Source of the DNA: CAYZEZ01 sp964477295
Lineage (GTDB): Bacteria > Bacteroidota > Bacteroidia > Bacteroidales > SM23-62
Reading direction: 5' to 3'
NCBI GenBank assembly: GCA_964477295.1
Contig: CAYZEZ010000057.1
Span: forward strand, 1 to 19,709
DNA length: 19,709 nucleotides
The translations under genes were made by a program, and so were the position numbers. How positions within the stretch are numbered: position 1 is the first letter of the stretch; each line of letters begins with the position of its first letter. Under the pieces are notes generated by a model, which searched no databases, was not told where the DNA came from, and saw nothing but the letters and a program-made list of their open reading frames with translations. Below are positions 1 through 7,701 of this stretch, one piece after another.

Positions 1-15
1 AACCTGCAACCGGTT

Positions 16-798
16 TTATAGATCTTTAGCACAACGGAATCCCACATTAAAGTCTACCCAGTAAGGCCTGAGGCTTTGCCTGAAGTAGACTGCATTGCAC
101 ATTTTGCCGGACCGCCAGCCACCGCCCCTGATTACTCTTCTTTTTCCATATTGAGGTCCGGTTGGGTTTCCCGGATCGCCTTCAAGGTAATAGTCTTTAT
201 CATAAAAGTCGGATACCCACTCGATCACATTTCCGGCCATATCATACAAACCATAGCCATTGGGAGGATAAGAACCAACTGCGAGTGTCTGGCCCTGGGT
301 ACCATTGTAATTGGCTGTGCTTGAATCCATGTCATCTCCGAGCGGAAATCTTTTATCTACCAATCCACCCCGGGCAGCATATTCCCATTCGGCTTCAGTA
401 GGCAAGCGCATCCCTTTCCATTCAGCATATGCCATTGCAGAAGCCCACGTGATCCCTATGACAGGATGGTTAGGATAATCAGGTCCACTGTTAAACACGC
501 CCAACTCCCAGAATTCCGGTAACGGGTAGCCCGAGGCTTCGCAAAAGGCAAAAAATTGTGCATTGGTAACTTCATATTTATCAATGTAGAACGAATCCAC
601 CTTTACTCTGTGGGAAGGATTATCGACATATTTTTGTCCTGCAGAAGCAGGTTGTCCCATATTGAATTCGCCGCCAGGGATGAGGACAAGTTCGTGCTCA
701 ACCGGTTCAGAAGTTACAGGGAGGGATTGTTTTGTATCATTCAGCCTGAATGATACAAATAATAAGAAAAGAATGAACAATGATAATGCCTTTTTCAT
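16..798 (-). CDS. SUMF1 / formylglycine-generating-enzyme-like protein, secreted
   Basis: 260 residues from the ATG at 798. The open frame extends further upstream, but this start gives a clean signal peptide (MKKALSLFILFLLFVSF) and lies one base after the stop of the beta-lactamase gene (TGA-C-ATG), which suggests translational coupling. The body is an FGE-sulfatase domain: LIPGGEFNMG near the start, YEVTNAQFFAFC, RLPTEAEWEYAARGG, MAGNVIEWVSD, RVIRGGGWRS and a terminal NVGFRC. In true formylglycine-generating enzymes two nearby cysteines follow the RGGS motif and oxidise a sulfatase cysteine. Here only one (KMC) is visible in that segment; the first position appears to be Ser or Gly. The protein is therefore probably one of the many SUMF1-fold proteins without proven sulfatase-activating activity. 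No sulfatase gene is in the window. The family call is firm; the substrate is unknown. Confidence 0.88.
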   Translation of the reverse strand: MKKALSLFILFLLFVSFRLNDTKQSLPVTSEPVEHELVLIPGGEFNMGQPASAGQKYVDNPSHRVKVDSFYIDKYEVTNAQFFAFCEASGYPLPEFWELGVFNSGPDYPNHPVIGITWASAMAYAEWKGMRLPTEAEWEYAARGGLVDKRFPLGDDMDSSTANYNGTQGQTLAVGSYPPNGYGLYDMAGNVIEWVSDFYDKDYYLEGDPGNPTGPQYGKRRVIRGGGWRSGKMCNAVYFRQSLRPYWVDFNVGFRCAKDL

Positions 799-799
799 G

Positions 800-1600
800 T
801 CAGTCAATAATTTGAAGTGCTTTAAGTATATCTTTTGAAATGTTAATCCGTGGCTGATTGATGCCCTGAAATGATTCCCCTTCAATGTTAAGTGCAAAAT
901 AGTAAATTTCTTCGCCTTTTTCAACATATCCTGCAAACCACCCGATCACCTTTGAGTTATCAATTTCTCCCCCGCCGGTTTTTGCACTTAAAGTGTAGGT
1001 TTCGGTTTTTTCCAGGACAAGGATCTCTTTGACAACCCGGATTGCTTTCTCTGAGAATCCAAAGGAATTATTATAGAGTTTTATAAGGAAATCTACCTGT
1101 CCCATTGCTGATATTTTCAACGTGTTATCGAGCCAGAAAGAATCGATGCGGGGGCCAATGGTTTTGTTCCCGTAGTCGACCTGGTTCAGGTATCCCTGCA
1201 TTCTGTCTTCACCAATTCTCCTGGCCACCTCCTGGTAGTACCATACAACGGAATTTCTCAGGGCGGAATGTAAGGTTTGATCTTTTGGCCATGATTCGGG
1301 CCACCATGGCTGTCTGGGATTAAGGATACTGTCCCAGGCAATGACTGACCCGGCATCTTCAAGTACCCCCGACTCTATGGCAAATAATGAATTGGGGATC
1401 TTAAAAGTAGACTTGGGACTAAAGGGAATAATAGCTCTGTCCTGGTTATGAATTATATAACTGTTATCGTGTGGATTGAAAAGTATAAAAGTACCCTCCA
1501 GCCCCTTAAAGTATTGAGTCAGATCTTTGTGTATAATTTTTGGATTATAACCACATGATCCCAAACTTATTATTACAAAAATGATTAATGCCTTTTTCAA
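800..1600 (-). CDS. Class D (OXA-type) beta-lactamase-like lipoprotein
   Basis: 266 residues. All class D serine beta-lactamase landmarks are visible: STFK at 64-67 (nucleophile Ser64 and the lysine normally carboxylated), SVV at 117-119, YGN at 143-145, Trp156 in SFWL, and KTG at 207-209 followed by GWFAGYVE. In this family the enzyme hydrolyses beta-lactams through an acyl-serine intermediate. The N-terminus is hydrophobic with a lipobox LGSC (13-16), so a membrane-anchored periplasmic lipoprotein is likely. The start is TTG at 1600-1598: an in-frame TAA lies two codons upstream and no nearby ATG is in frame. The gene is followed after one base by the SUMF1-like gene, and its 5' leader holds a tandem heptamer array. 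Penicillin-sensing (BlaR-like) homologues share the fold, but there is no sensor membrane part here. Activity spectrum cannot be read from sequence. Confidence 0.9.
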   Translation of the reverse strand: MKKALIIFVIISLGSCGYNPKIIHKDLTQYFKGLEGTFILFNPHDNSYIIHNQDRAIIPFSPKSTFKIPNSLFAIESGVLEDAGSVIAWDSILNPRQPWWPESWPKDQTLHSALRNSVVWYYQEVARRIGEDRMQGYLNQVDYGNKTIGPRIDSFWLDNTLKISAMGQVDFLIKLYNNSFGFSEKAIRVVKEILVLEKTETYTLSAKTGGGEIDNSKVIGWFAGYVEKGEEIYYFALNIEGESFQGINQPRINISKDILKALQIID

Positions 1601-1631
1601 AGTTTAACAATTTTATAGCTGAACGATTAAT

Positions 1632-1687
1632 ACCTTGCACCTTGCACCTCGCACCGCGTACCTCGTAACCAGTACCTAGTACCTTGC
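1632..1687 (-). repeat. Tandem heptamer array 1 (8 units) at the thioesterase stop codon
   Basis: Eight uninterrupted 7-bp units are read in one phase on the plus strand. Units include ACCTTGC (three times), ACCTCGC, ACCTCGT, AACCAGT and ACCTAGT. The unit at 1681-1687 lies inside the thioesterase coding sequence, and the unit at 1674-1680 contains its TAG stop (1676-1678). The rest lies in the leader of the beta-lactamase gene. The three-unit stretch 1660-1680 matches 6136-6156 in array 2 at 20 of 21 positions. Confidence 0.85.
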
Positions 1688-2452
1688 TTCAACCCACTCA
1701 ATCCGTGCCCGGAACGCGGTGATCCCGGAGTTTTCTATTTTACCTTCAACCAGGGTGTGCTGATCGGCCTCTTTCCCTTGTGAGAAATAGAGCTGTACGG
1801 TTTCCCCGAACCGGGTTTCGTTATGATAATTAATCTGAAATGAATTTATCTGGTTATGCTGGTAATGTTCCAGCGGGAACTGATCCTGTATCCAGGCAAT
1901 ATACCTTCCTGCGTTTACATGTTTATTAATATCAAGATCTGAGTAATGAACAGGGATCGATGCTTCCAGCAGCCCGGGTTCAGGAGGATCAATTTTACCG
2001 GGAACTTCCTGAATAGCATGCCTGCCTGCATGGAGTGAATGAAACTGTGCCATGTATTCAGGTCTTCCAGGTCTTCCGGTGGCCTTATCCAGGGCCAGCC
2101 AGGCCGTTGCTGCCAGGACCAGTACATTATTTGCCTGATCGGTAATGCAAAAATCCCTTAATGCAAAAAGCCTGTTTGTCCCCTTGGTCCAGGTTTCGAT
2201 AATAATATTTTGGTCAAATTCGGGATAGTTATTAACATGAACCAGGAGCCTGGATAAAACCCAGTAGTGGTTTTCCTTCTGCATATCTTCAAATCCGTAG
2301 TTCAGTTTCATCGCGTGATTAGTTGCCATCTTAAACAGGTAGCTGCAAATCCTGAAAAACTTCATTTCCCCGTTGGCGTCAATATCTTCTGCAGGGACTC
2401 TGAATTTTTCAATTAATGATAATTCGGAAGGACTGGTTGTATCCGGTGACAT
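1676..2452 (-). CDS. Acyl-[acyl-carrier-protein] thioesterase
   Basis: 258 residues, the usual length of bacterial members of the FatA/FatB-type (PF01643) double-hotdog family. These enzymes release free fatty acids from acyl-ACP in the cytosol and so end or divert fatty acid synthesis. The N-terminal hotdog carries HYWVLSRLLVHVNNYPEF and ETWTKGTNRLFALRDF. The C-terminal hotdog carries HYSDLDINKHVNAGRYIAWI, with Asn176 and His178 in the N-x-H-V-N motif that contributes catalytic residues in the plant enzymes. There is no signal peptide or membrane segment. No Shine-Dalgarno is seen before the ATG at 2452. The last residues (Ala-Arg-Tyr) and the TAG stop are encoded by a tandem heptamer array, so the C-terminus seems to have been shaped by the repeat. 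The cupin gene lies 78 bp upstream on the same strand. Confidence 0.92.
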   Translation of the reverse strand: MSPDTTSPSELSLIEKFRVPAEDIDANGEMKFFRICSYLFKMATNHAMKLNYGFEDMQKENHYWVLSRLLVHVNNYPEFDQNIIIETWTKGTNRLFALRDFCITDQANNVLVLAATAWLALDKATGRPGRPEYMAQFHSLHAGRHAIQEVPGKIDPPEPGLLEASIPVHYSDLDINKHVNAGRYIAWIQDQFPLEHYQHNQINSFQINYHNETRFGETVQLYFSQGKEADQHTLVEGKIENSGITAFRARIEWVEARY

Positions 2453-2530
2453 GATTAATATTGAAAAATGACAGAGATAAATGTAGTAATTATCGGAGTT
2501 AAGTTGAGAAAAATATTGGGCATATTATCA

Positions 2531-2893
2531 TCAGGTGTCCCTGTTTACAATACCGGGAGAAAAAGCAGGAAGGCAAACGGCAATATACTCTGCCCCATTT
2601 TCATACGGTGTACTGTATCTGATCCATTCTCCCGGGAATGTTTGAATGGCCTGCCCCTCCGCTATATAAATCACCTCTTTCACCGTTTCAACCCGTAAGG
2701 TTCCTTTCAGGACAACAGTGAATTCATGAAATTCAGGGGTTTGACCAGGTTCGGACCATCCCTGGGGACTTGTCATCCGGGCGATACTGATTTCCTCGTT
2801 GTCGGAATTGACCCGGCCAATAAACTCCTCAATCAATTTGGGAGGTGCCCCGGCTGCCTCAACGACCGTTGATCTGTTAATTAATTTCGGCAT
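2531..2893 (-). CDS. Small single-domain cupin protein
   Basis: 120 residues, one small beta-barrel cupin domain and no signal peptide. The first cupin motif region is PGQTPEFHEFTVVLKGTLRV. The second is visible around FPGEWIRYSTPYENGAEYIA, followed by VCLPAFSP. Compared with the canonical metal-binding pattern (HxH-x3-4-E ... H), the first motif keeps one His (FHEF) and the second has no clear His. Metal binding may therefore be weak or absent, and no reaction can be assigned. Similar stand-alone cupins with the same opening (..AAGAPPKLIEEFIGRVNS..) and ending are, to my knowledge, common in Bacteroidetes. The gene lies upstream of the thioesterase on the same strand and may be co-transcribed with it; I see no evidence for a functional link. 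Confidence 0.85.
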   Translation of the reverse strand: MPKLINRSTVVEAAGAPPKLIEEFIGRVNSDNEEISIARMTSPQGWSEPGQTPEFHEFTVVLKGTLRVETVKEVIYIAEGQAIQTFPGEWIRYSTPYENGAEYIAVCLPAFSPGIVNRDT

Positions 2894-2911
2894 ATTGAAC
2901 TATTTTATTCA

Positions 2912-2936
2912 GGTTGCTGAGTACTGGATACTAGTT
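2912..2936 (+). repeat. Degenerate heptamer array, inverted relative to the others
   Basis: Read on the minus strand from 2936 down, the units are AACTAGT, ATCCAGT and ACTCAGC, with AACCTGA beyond. They follow the same 7-bp period and ACCNAGT-like consensus as the three clear arrays, but in the opposite orientation. The copy lies just upstream of the cupin start rather than at a stop codon. It is short and diverged, so membership in the family is tentative. Confidence 0.4.
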
Positions 2937-3041
2937 AAAATATTAATGATCAAATACATAGTAAATATACAATAACTAAATGTATCTATTTTAACTAATT
3001 CATATGTGACAGATATTCAGACACCTGGCAACTCAGTTTAA

Positions 3042-4274
3042 TTAAAATAGCCATTTTATAAAAGGGAAGAAGGTAGACCAGATAGGAATATCGAGGTAAC
3101 TCAGGAAACCTTCATCTGCCAGTTTTTGAATTTGATCAGGTTGTTTTATCAGTGGTTTTGTAAAGTTTGTCGATTTGAAAAATAATCCGGTGAATAAATC
3201 GGTTATTATATCCTGGAAAAATAATAGTAAACCAATAGCGGCCATCATAAATTCATTGGTGTGCAGGTCGGGATAATAACTCCAATCATTCAGGATCAGT
3301 AAAGAAAGGATCCACAGAACAATTTTAATAAGGATATTCCCGGTTAACAGGTAGGTGCTTTTCGACCTGGTTCCGGTAATTAATAATAATAATGACGACA
3401 AGCCACCTCCGATGAAGACCCCGATAAAAAAACGCCACAACTGACTGGTGAAAGGCAATAATAACATGCATGCAATAATTGAGATTATCTTAAGAAAAGA
3501 TCCTGCCAAATGCACCCGGAATGCTTTCCTGCTCCTTGGAATATTTATTTTTTTATAGGTTCGTTTATACCTGGCGTCGTGCCAAAGAGTGCCAAAAAAG
3601 TTCAACTGGATATCGTGGACTTTCATCATTCCAAGTTTAAAAGGATAGGAATTTGCTGCTTTTTCCTCACAGTAACAACAAAACTGGGAACCATCACCCA
3701 TTTCATCCTTAAATAATTGTTTGAGATCAGCAAAGCTATAGAAAAAGCTGCCGGGCTTATAAAAGGATTTCCCCTGACTGATTATGAACCAGACAATAAA
3801 TCCACCTGGTATCCATAAGAAAAACATGAAAAAATAGTTATAGGTAAGCGCAAGGTAAACAGGCATAATGAACAGGAACATAGTCAATACGACAAGGCTA
3901 ATATGGAGGATATAATTTAATAACAGAAGCAGGTCATTCATCCCGCTTCTCTGGAAGGCTTCATGATCTTTCTTCAGGTTTTCATATTTCGTCTCTGCAG
4001 CTTTTTTCGCATATTCCCTGGCCCGCTCTCTGAAATAGTTATAATTCCTTTCGGCCTCTGCCCTGGACTGAGCTGTGAGTTTTATTCCTCTCAGTTCTGT
4101 TTTATTGATCAATATTGCATATGCCTCTGAGATCTCAATAAACTTGTTATGTGCATCCGGATCGTCACTGAGATCGGGATGATGCTTCTTGGCAAGCAGC
4201 CTGTAGGCAGTTTTGATCTCCTCTTCCTTGGCACCTTTCTTAAGCCCCAGTATTTTATAATATTCTTCCAGCAT
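3042..4274 (-). CDS. Membrane-anchored J-domain (DnaJ-like) protein
   Basis: 410 residues. Residues 1-60 form a J-domain: YYKILGLKKGAKEEEIKTAY, then HPD at 32-34, which in this family stimulates Hsp70 (DnaK) ATPase. A charged helix with many Arg, Lys and Glu follows (about 70-105). Then come several hydrophobic segments: about 113-140 and 145-167, and a group of further helices after residue 260. Between them is a soluble loop with a Cys cluster (FCCYCEEK, near 198-204). The J-domain is predicted to be cytosolic, recruiting DnaK to the membrane. The Gly/Phe region, zinc fingers and C-terminal substrate domains of true DnaJ are absent, so this is a specialised J-protein of unknown client. It is divergent from trmJ across 141 bp that must hold both promoters; I could not pick out convincing promoter boxes there. 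Confidence 0.85.
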   Translation of the reverse strand: MLEEYYKILGLKKGAKEEEIKTAYRLLAKKHHPDLSDDPDAHNKFIEISEAYAILINKTELRGIKLTAQSRAEAERNYNYFRERAREYAKKAAETKYENLKKDHEAFQRSGMNDLLLLLNYILHISLVVLTMFLFIMPVYLALTYNYFFMFFLWIPGGFIVWFIISQGKSFYKPGSFFYSFADLKQLFKDEMGDGSQFCCYCEEKAANSYPFKLGMMKVHDIQLNFFGTLWHDARYKRTYKKINIPRSRKAFRVHLAGSFLKIISIIACMLLLPFTSQLWRFFIGVFIGGGLSSLLLLITGTRSKSTYLLTGNILIKIVLWILSLLILNDWSYYPDLHTNEFMMAAIGLLLFFQDIITDLFTGLFFKSTNFTKPLIKQPDQIQKLADEGFLSYLDIPIWSTFFPFIKWLF

Positions 4275-4415
4275 TGGCTGTTAATTGAAATAAAATTAAC
4301 AAAATTGACGGGCAGAAGGTAAATATTAAAGCAATTTCAAATGGAATTAATAAATTTAAGTTGCCGGGCAGGATTGTTCCCGGATGGTATGAGTTAATAA
4401 TATAAACTCAAAAAT

Positions 4416-5105
4416 ATGAACATTATTTTCATATTGGTTGAACCGGCGGTTCCCGGAAATGTCGGAGCATCAGCCAGGGCAATTAATACAATGGGTTTTA
4501 ATGATTTGAGGTTGGTTGCACCCAGTAATCACCTCAGTGAAGAAGCCAGGATGTTTGCTCATGGGTCAAATCATATCCTTGAAAAGGCAATAGTATATCC
4601 GTCTTTCAGTGAGTCTGTAAAGGATATTGATTTTATCATTGGTGCTACAGCTAAGAAAAGGAGCTCAAATGAGGAATACATTGAATGCAACTGGTTGTCT
4701 GGATTATTGCAGAAAAAGGGCAGTACAATCGAAACGGTGGGTCTGGTATTTGGACGAGAAGAATCGGGATTAACAAATGAGGAACTTGGGCAGTGCGACC
4801 TGGCAACATACATTCCGTTGGCCAATCCATATCCATCGTTAAATCTCTCTCAGGCTGTTATGATTTATGCTTTTTTACTGGCGGATAAAAGGCTTAAATC
4901 AATATCAAAAAAGAATTCAGAGCAGGATAAAGCAGGGCTGAAACAGTTAAAAAGCAAGGTTGTCAACCTGTTGGATAACATTGAGATAAATAAGAATCCT
5001 GTTTTGTTCAACCGGATCCTGGAAAGGATAATGTTACTTGGAGAGGACGATATACATCTGTTCCATTCAGTATTAAATAAACTGGAAGGTAAAATCGGGG
5101 AATAG
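4416..5105 (+). CDS. trmJ: TrmJ-type tRNA (cytidine/uridine-32-2'-O)-methyltransferase
   Basis: 229 residues of the SPOUT (SpoU/TrmH) superfamily, which methylates ribose 2'-OH using S-adenosylmethionine bound in a trefoil knot. The three SpoU motifs are clear: PGNVGASARA (13-22), GLVFGREESGLTNEEL (109-124) and PLANPYPSLNLSQAV (134-148). The N-terminal wording and length fit TrmJ, which modifies position 32 of the tRNA anticodon loop, better than TrmH or RlmB, because no L30e-like N-terminal domain is present. The C-terminal helices (about 165-229) would be the TrmJ extension. It is a single plus-strand gene whose stop is 6 bp from the stop of the convergent DUF4340 gene. No terminator hairpin is seen in the overlap, so transcription may run into the neighbour. 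Confidence 0.9.
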   Translation: MNIIFILVEPAVPGNVGASARAINTMGFNDLRLVAPSNHLSEEARMFAHGSNHILEKAIVYPSFSESVKDIDFIIGATAKKRSSNEEYIECNWLSGLLQKKGSTIETVGLVFGREESGLTNEELGQCDLATYIPLANPYPSLNLSQAVMIYAFLLADKRLKSISKKNSEQDKAGLKQLKSKVVNLLDNIEINKNPVLFNRILERIMLLGEDDIHLFHSVLNKLEGKIGE

Positions 5106-5111
5106 AATTTA

Positions 5112-6083
5112 TTACAGATCGCCTGACTGCAATACGGATCTTGATTTGAATATCTGGCTGAAAAGGCCATTACCTGTGCTTGAAAAATAGGATTCAGGAT
5201 TCATTGAAGAGTGAATTATGAGTTCATCAGGACTCTTTCTGTATGCTTTAATGATCACTGGTGTGGTGAGGTTGCCCTCGATGGTCAGTTGATAATCCGG
5301 TGCGGTCACCGGGTTAAATCCATCGACAAATGAGGAATTGGATTTTCTGGTAAGGCCGTTCAGGTAGTTCTCCATAGAAGCGCTATCTGCCGGCATATTA
5401 TTGATTTGCCAGACTGAATCGGGATTAGAAGCAATATAGCCGCTGTCTGCCGGGTAATCAAAAGTAAGCTTGTTAATGTTATTTTTTGCTAACTGGAGCA
5501 CAAGCTGGTTTCTCCAGGCATTGAATGCCTGGTTGAAGCTCATGGCCAAAAATCCCTCAATAACATACACTTCTGTCTCATCAGTTAACCTCACGTAAGT
5601 AAGGCCAGTCCCCTGGTTTCTTCCATATCCGCCATATGGGGAAGGGGATGGCTGGTAATCGAACCTGCCGATCACAATATCTGCAACAACCTTTTTACCT
5701 TCTTTCATGATGACCCTCGTTCCCAATGAATCAGTAACACCAAAATCTTCCCATTTATCTCTGTTGTTGGCAACCAGCCTTTCAGGATCAAGATTTTGCA
5801 ATTCAGTCATCATATTCGTGACACCAAAATTATCTGCCGGCACGACCAATTCCCCCTTCTTCACCGTCCATTTAGTAACATTCCTGGTAAACATGATTTC
5901 TTCACCCTGCTCTGCACTGGGATATAATAGGATTGAACTAACCCGTGATGTGTCCATTTGCACCAGGTCGGTGTTCAGCGTACCTGTACTCTGTTTCTGG
6001 CGAAGTGCCCTTGAAACCAGGAAAAGACCAACAAGCACCACCAGAACAATAACCAATGTTTTATTATTAAATTTCTTTGCCAT
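5112..6083 (-). CDS. DUF4340 domain protein, last gene of the gld-type ABC cluster
   Basis: 323 residues from the ATG at 6083. An upstream in-frame start would add eleven residues, but this one opens directly into MAKKFNNKTLVIVLVV, a basic stretch and single membrane anchor (about 8-27). The remainder is a periplasmic beta-rich region (VQMDTSRVSSILLYP, WTVKKGELVVPADN, FGVTDSLGTRV) typical of DUF4340. Genes of this family commonly follow gldG-like auxiliary subunits of ABC-2 exporters, and that is the arrangement here. No catalytic motif is visible; a scaffold or accessory role beside GldG is inferred from position only. The gap to gldG (88 bp) holds heptamer array 2. Confidence 0.85.
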   Translation of the reverse strand: MAKKFNNKTLVIVLVVLVGLFLVSRALRQKQSTGTLNTDLVQMDTSRVSSILLYPSAEQGEEIMFTRNVTKWTVKKGELVVPADNFGVTNMMTELQNLDPERLVANNRDKWEDFGVTDSLGTRVIMKEGKKVVADIVIGRFDYQPSPSPYGGYGRNQGTGLTYVRLTDETEVYVIEGFLAMSFNQAFNAWRNQLVLQLAKNNINKLTFDYPADSGYIASNPDSVWQINNMPADSASMENYLNGLTRKSNSSFVDGFNPVTAPDYQLTIEGNLTTPVIIKAYRKSPDELIIHSSMNPESYFSSTGNGLFSQIFKSRSVLQSGDL

Positions 6084-6135
6084 AATTTTTAAATAGTTTA
6101 ATAATTTTAAACACACACTCTCTCATGCTCCTACT

Positions 6136-6170
6136 ACCTCGTAACCAGTACCCAGTAACCCGTAACTTCT
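6136..6170 (-). repeat. Tandem heptamer array 2 (5 units) after the gldG stop codon
   Basis: Five 7-bp units lie in phase on the plus strand: ACCTCGT first, AACCAGT second, and AACTTCT last. The array begins two bases past the gldG TAG (6172-6174) in the direction of transcription. Its first three units match array 1, and its last unit (AACTTCT, followed by TC) matches the last unit of array 3. Confidence 0.85.
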
Positions 6171-6171
6171 T

Positions 6172-7686
6172 CTAACTCAGGTTAGCTTCCATTCTGGCAA
6201 TCCGCTGGTTCCTCCTGATCTGCGAACGGACAAACCCATAAATCAGGATGAGCAGGATAGGAAGCAGGAAATTCAGCCATTTTAAAAAGGCCCTTTGCGA
6301 ATCTTCAAGTTCTTTTATTGGCCGGGAACTGACACCTTTTGTCCTGAGTGAGATTAACCCGGTATCATCCGACAACCAATCGATGCTGTTCACCATCAGG
6401 CTAACATTGTCTTTCTGTAGTTGCTGTTGCTGTCCCCTTGCCCCGTTTACAGGGAAATCGCCATCCGCAATAACCACCATTTTTGAGGGCACTCCACCCA
6501 TGAATGATCCTTCCAGAGCTGCCCCAATAACCAGGTTATGCATTGGAAAATCTTGTTCTGTCCACTGTCTCTGAAAATTGAAATACTGTGGAGCCGGCTG
6601 GGTGGCTGCTCTTTCGGAGGTAAAAACAATGGGTGTATAGATCAGGTTGGTGTCACCTGTAAAGTTCATGGGACTGGTAAATTGCATAACAACAGCCTCC
6701 AGTCCTGAAGTTATCGGATGGTCAGCAAAATTATTAATAATCGGTATGTAGGGCACCATCACCTGGGAAATGTGAATGGCATTACCTACCTGTTGCTGCA
6801 TGGTGGCATTTACACAATTGGCATCGATGACATAGCTGTCGTTGACCATTAACCCCTTCCCGAGTAACCAGCCTTCAAGTCCTGTTGGCAAAGACGAACC
6901 ATATCCCGATTGCAGGTCTCCGGCAACCCTGTTCATGGCAATAAATAAACGTCCCCCGCGGGCCAGGAAATTATTAAGCTGCTTAAATACAAAATCAGGA
7001 ATCGAATCGGTAGGGCGGACAATGGCAATGGTTTTCATATTTGCCGGTATAGTTGTGGAATCGGTCACAGTCAGCGGCTCGAAATTGTAAAGGATAGCGA
7101 GTTCCGTACCTACCTGGATCAACTCATTGATACCGGGTTCACCATGTCCCTGAAGCAAACCTACCGAAGGCTTATCCATTACAGAAAGCTTTTTTATGGA
7201 GGTTGACAGAGCATATTCCATTGCTGTGCCCGGTTCAATTACAGGTATAACCTCTTTTGCATTTCCTATATTCAGTACTGCACCCATGTAGGCTTTTTGC
7301 TGTTTCATCTGGTCCTTCTCACGTACATTGATCATCAGAGGCTGAACACCTTGCTGCATAGCCTCCGTTTCGGTTTGTTCATCTTCGTTTGGATTAATGA
7401 ATTGGTATACAAGGTTGTGGTTACTTATCCGGCCATATTCAACCAGCATATCGTTAAAATCCCTCCTGTTCTTCATCAGTTGAGGTGGCAGGTCTTTGGA
7501 GAAAAAGGCTTTGACCGTAACAGGCTCCTGAAGTTCTTTAAGGATATCTTTTGTGGCCTTGCTCAGGGTGTATTGCTTGTCTTCGGTAAAATCGAGACGG
7601 AAATAAAACTGGTCAGCCAGCAGGTTAACAACAATAATAATGGCGATGACCAGGAGAACTGTTATCTGTATTTTGCTTGATTTCAT
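6172..7686 (-). CDS. gldG: GldG-type auxiliary subunit of an ABC-2 exporter
   Basis: 504 residues. There is an N-terminal membrane anchor (about 7-26, ITVLLVIAIIIVVNLLAD), a long periplasmic part and a C-terminal membrane helix (about 472-490, LNFLLPILLILIYGFV) followed by a basic cytosolic tail. The start of the soluble part (FYFRLDFTEDKQYTLSKAT, then EPVTVKAFFSKDLPP) is characteristic of GldG and the related ABC auxiliary family. In Flavobacterium GldG is required with GldA and GldF for gliding, but homologues are also widespread in non-gliding Bacteroidetes, so the symbol names the family and not a proven gliding role. The gene starts 15 bp after gldF and has the only strong Shine-Dalgarno in the window. 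Stop is TAG, followed by a heptamer array. Confidence 0.9.
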   Translation of the reverse strand: MKSSKIQITVLLVIAIIIVVNLLADQFYFRLDFTEDKQYTLSKATKDILKELQEPVTVKAFFSKDLPPQLMKNRRDFNDMLVEYGRISNHNLVYQFINPNEDEQTETEAMQQGVQPLMINVREKDQMKQQKAYMGAVLNIGNAKEVIPVIEPGTAMEYALSTSIKKLSVMDKPSVGLLQGHGEPGINELIQVGTELAILYNFEPLTVTDSTTIPANMKTIAIVRPTDSIPDFVFKQLNNFLARGGRLFIAMNRVAGDLQSGYGSSLPTGLEGWLLGKGLMVNDSYVIDANCVNATMQQQVGNAIHISQVMVPYIPIINNFADHPITSGLEAVVMQFTSPMNFTGDTNLIYTPIVFTSERAATQPAPQYFNFQRQWTEQDFPMHNLVIGAALEGSFMGGVPSKMVVIADGDFPVNGARGQQQQLQKDNVSLMVNSIDWLSDDTGLISLRTKGVSSRPIKELEDSQRAFLKWLNFLLPILLILIYGFVRSQIRRNQRIARMEANLS

Positions 7687-7692
7687 TTTGTA

Positions 7693-7700
7693 TCCTCCTT
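7693..7700 (-). promoter_or_regulatory. Strong Shine-Dalgarno for gldG
   Basis: On the minus strand AAGGAGGA lies directly after the gldF TAA stop and 6 nt (TACAAA) before the gldG ATG (7686). It is a near-perfect anti-16S match. None of the other starts in this window has one, in keeping with the general lack of SD use in Bacteroidetes. Confidence 0.8.
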
Positions 7701-7701
7701 A

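Noticed and set aside
780..1600. Near-identical N-terminal coding sequence (MKKAL) of the SUMF1-like and beta-lactamase proteins
   Set aside because: Only about 12 shared bases in a common signal-peptide context; chance is sufficient.
1632..1687. CRISPR array
   Set aside because: Units are 7 bp with no spacers, and no cas gene is present.
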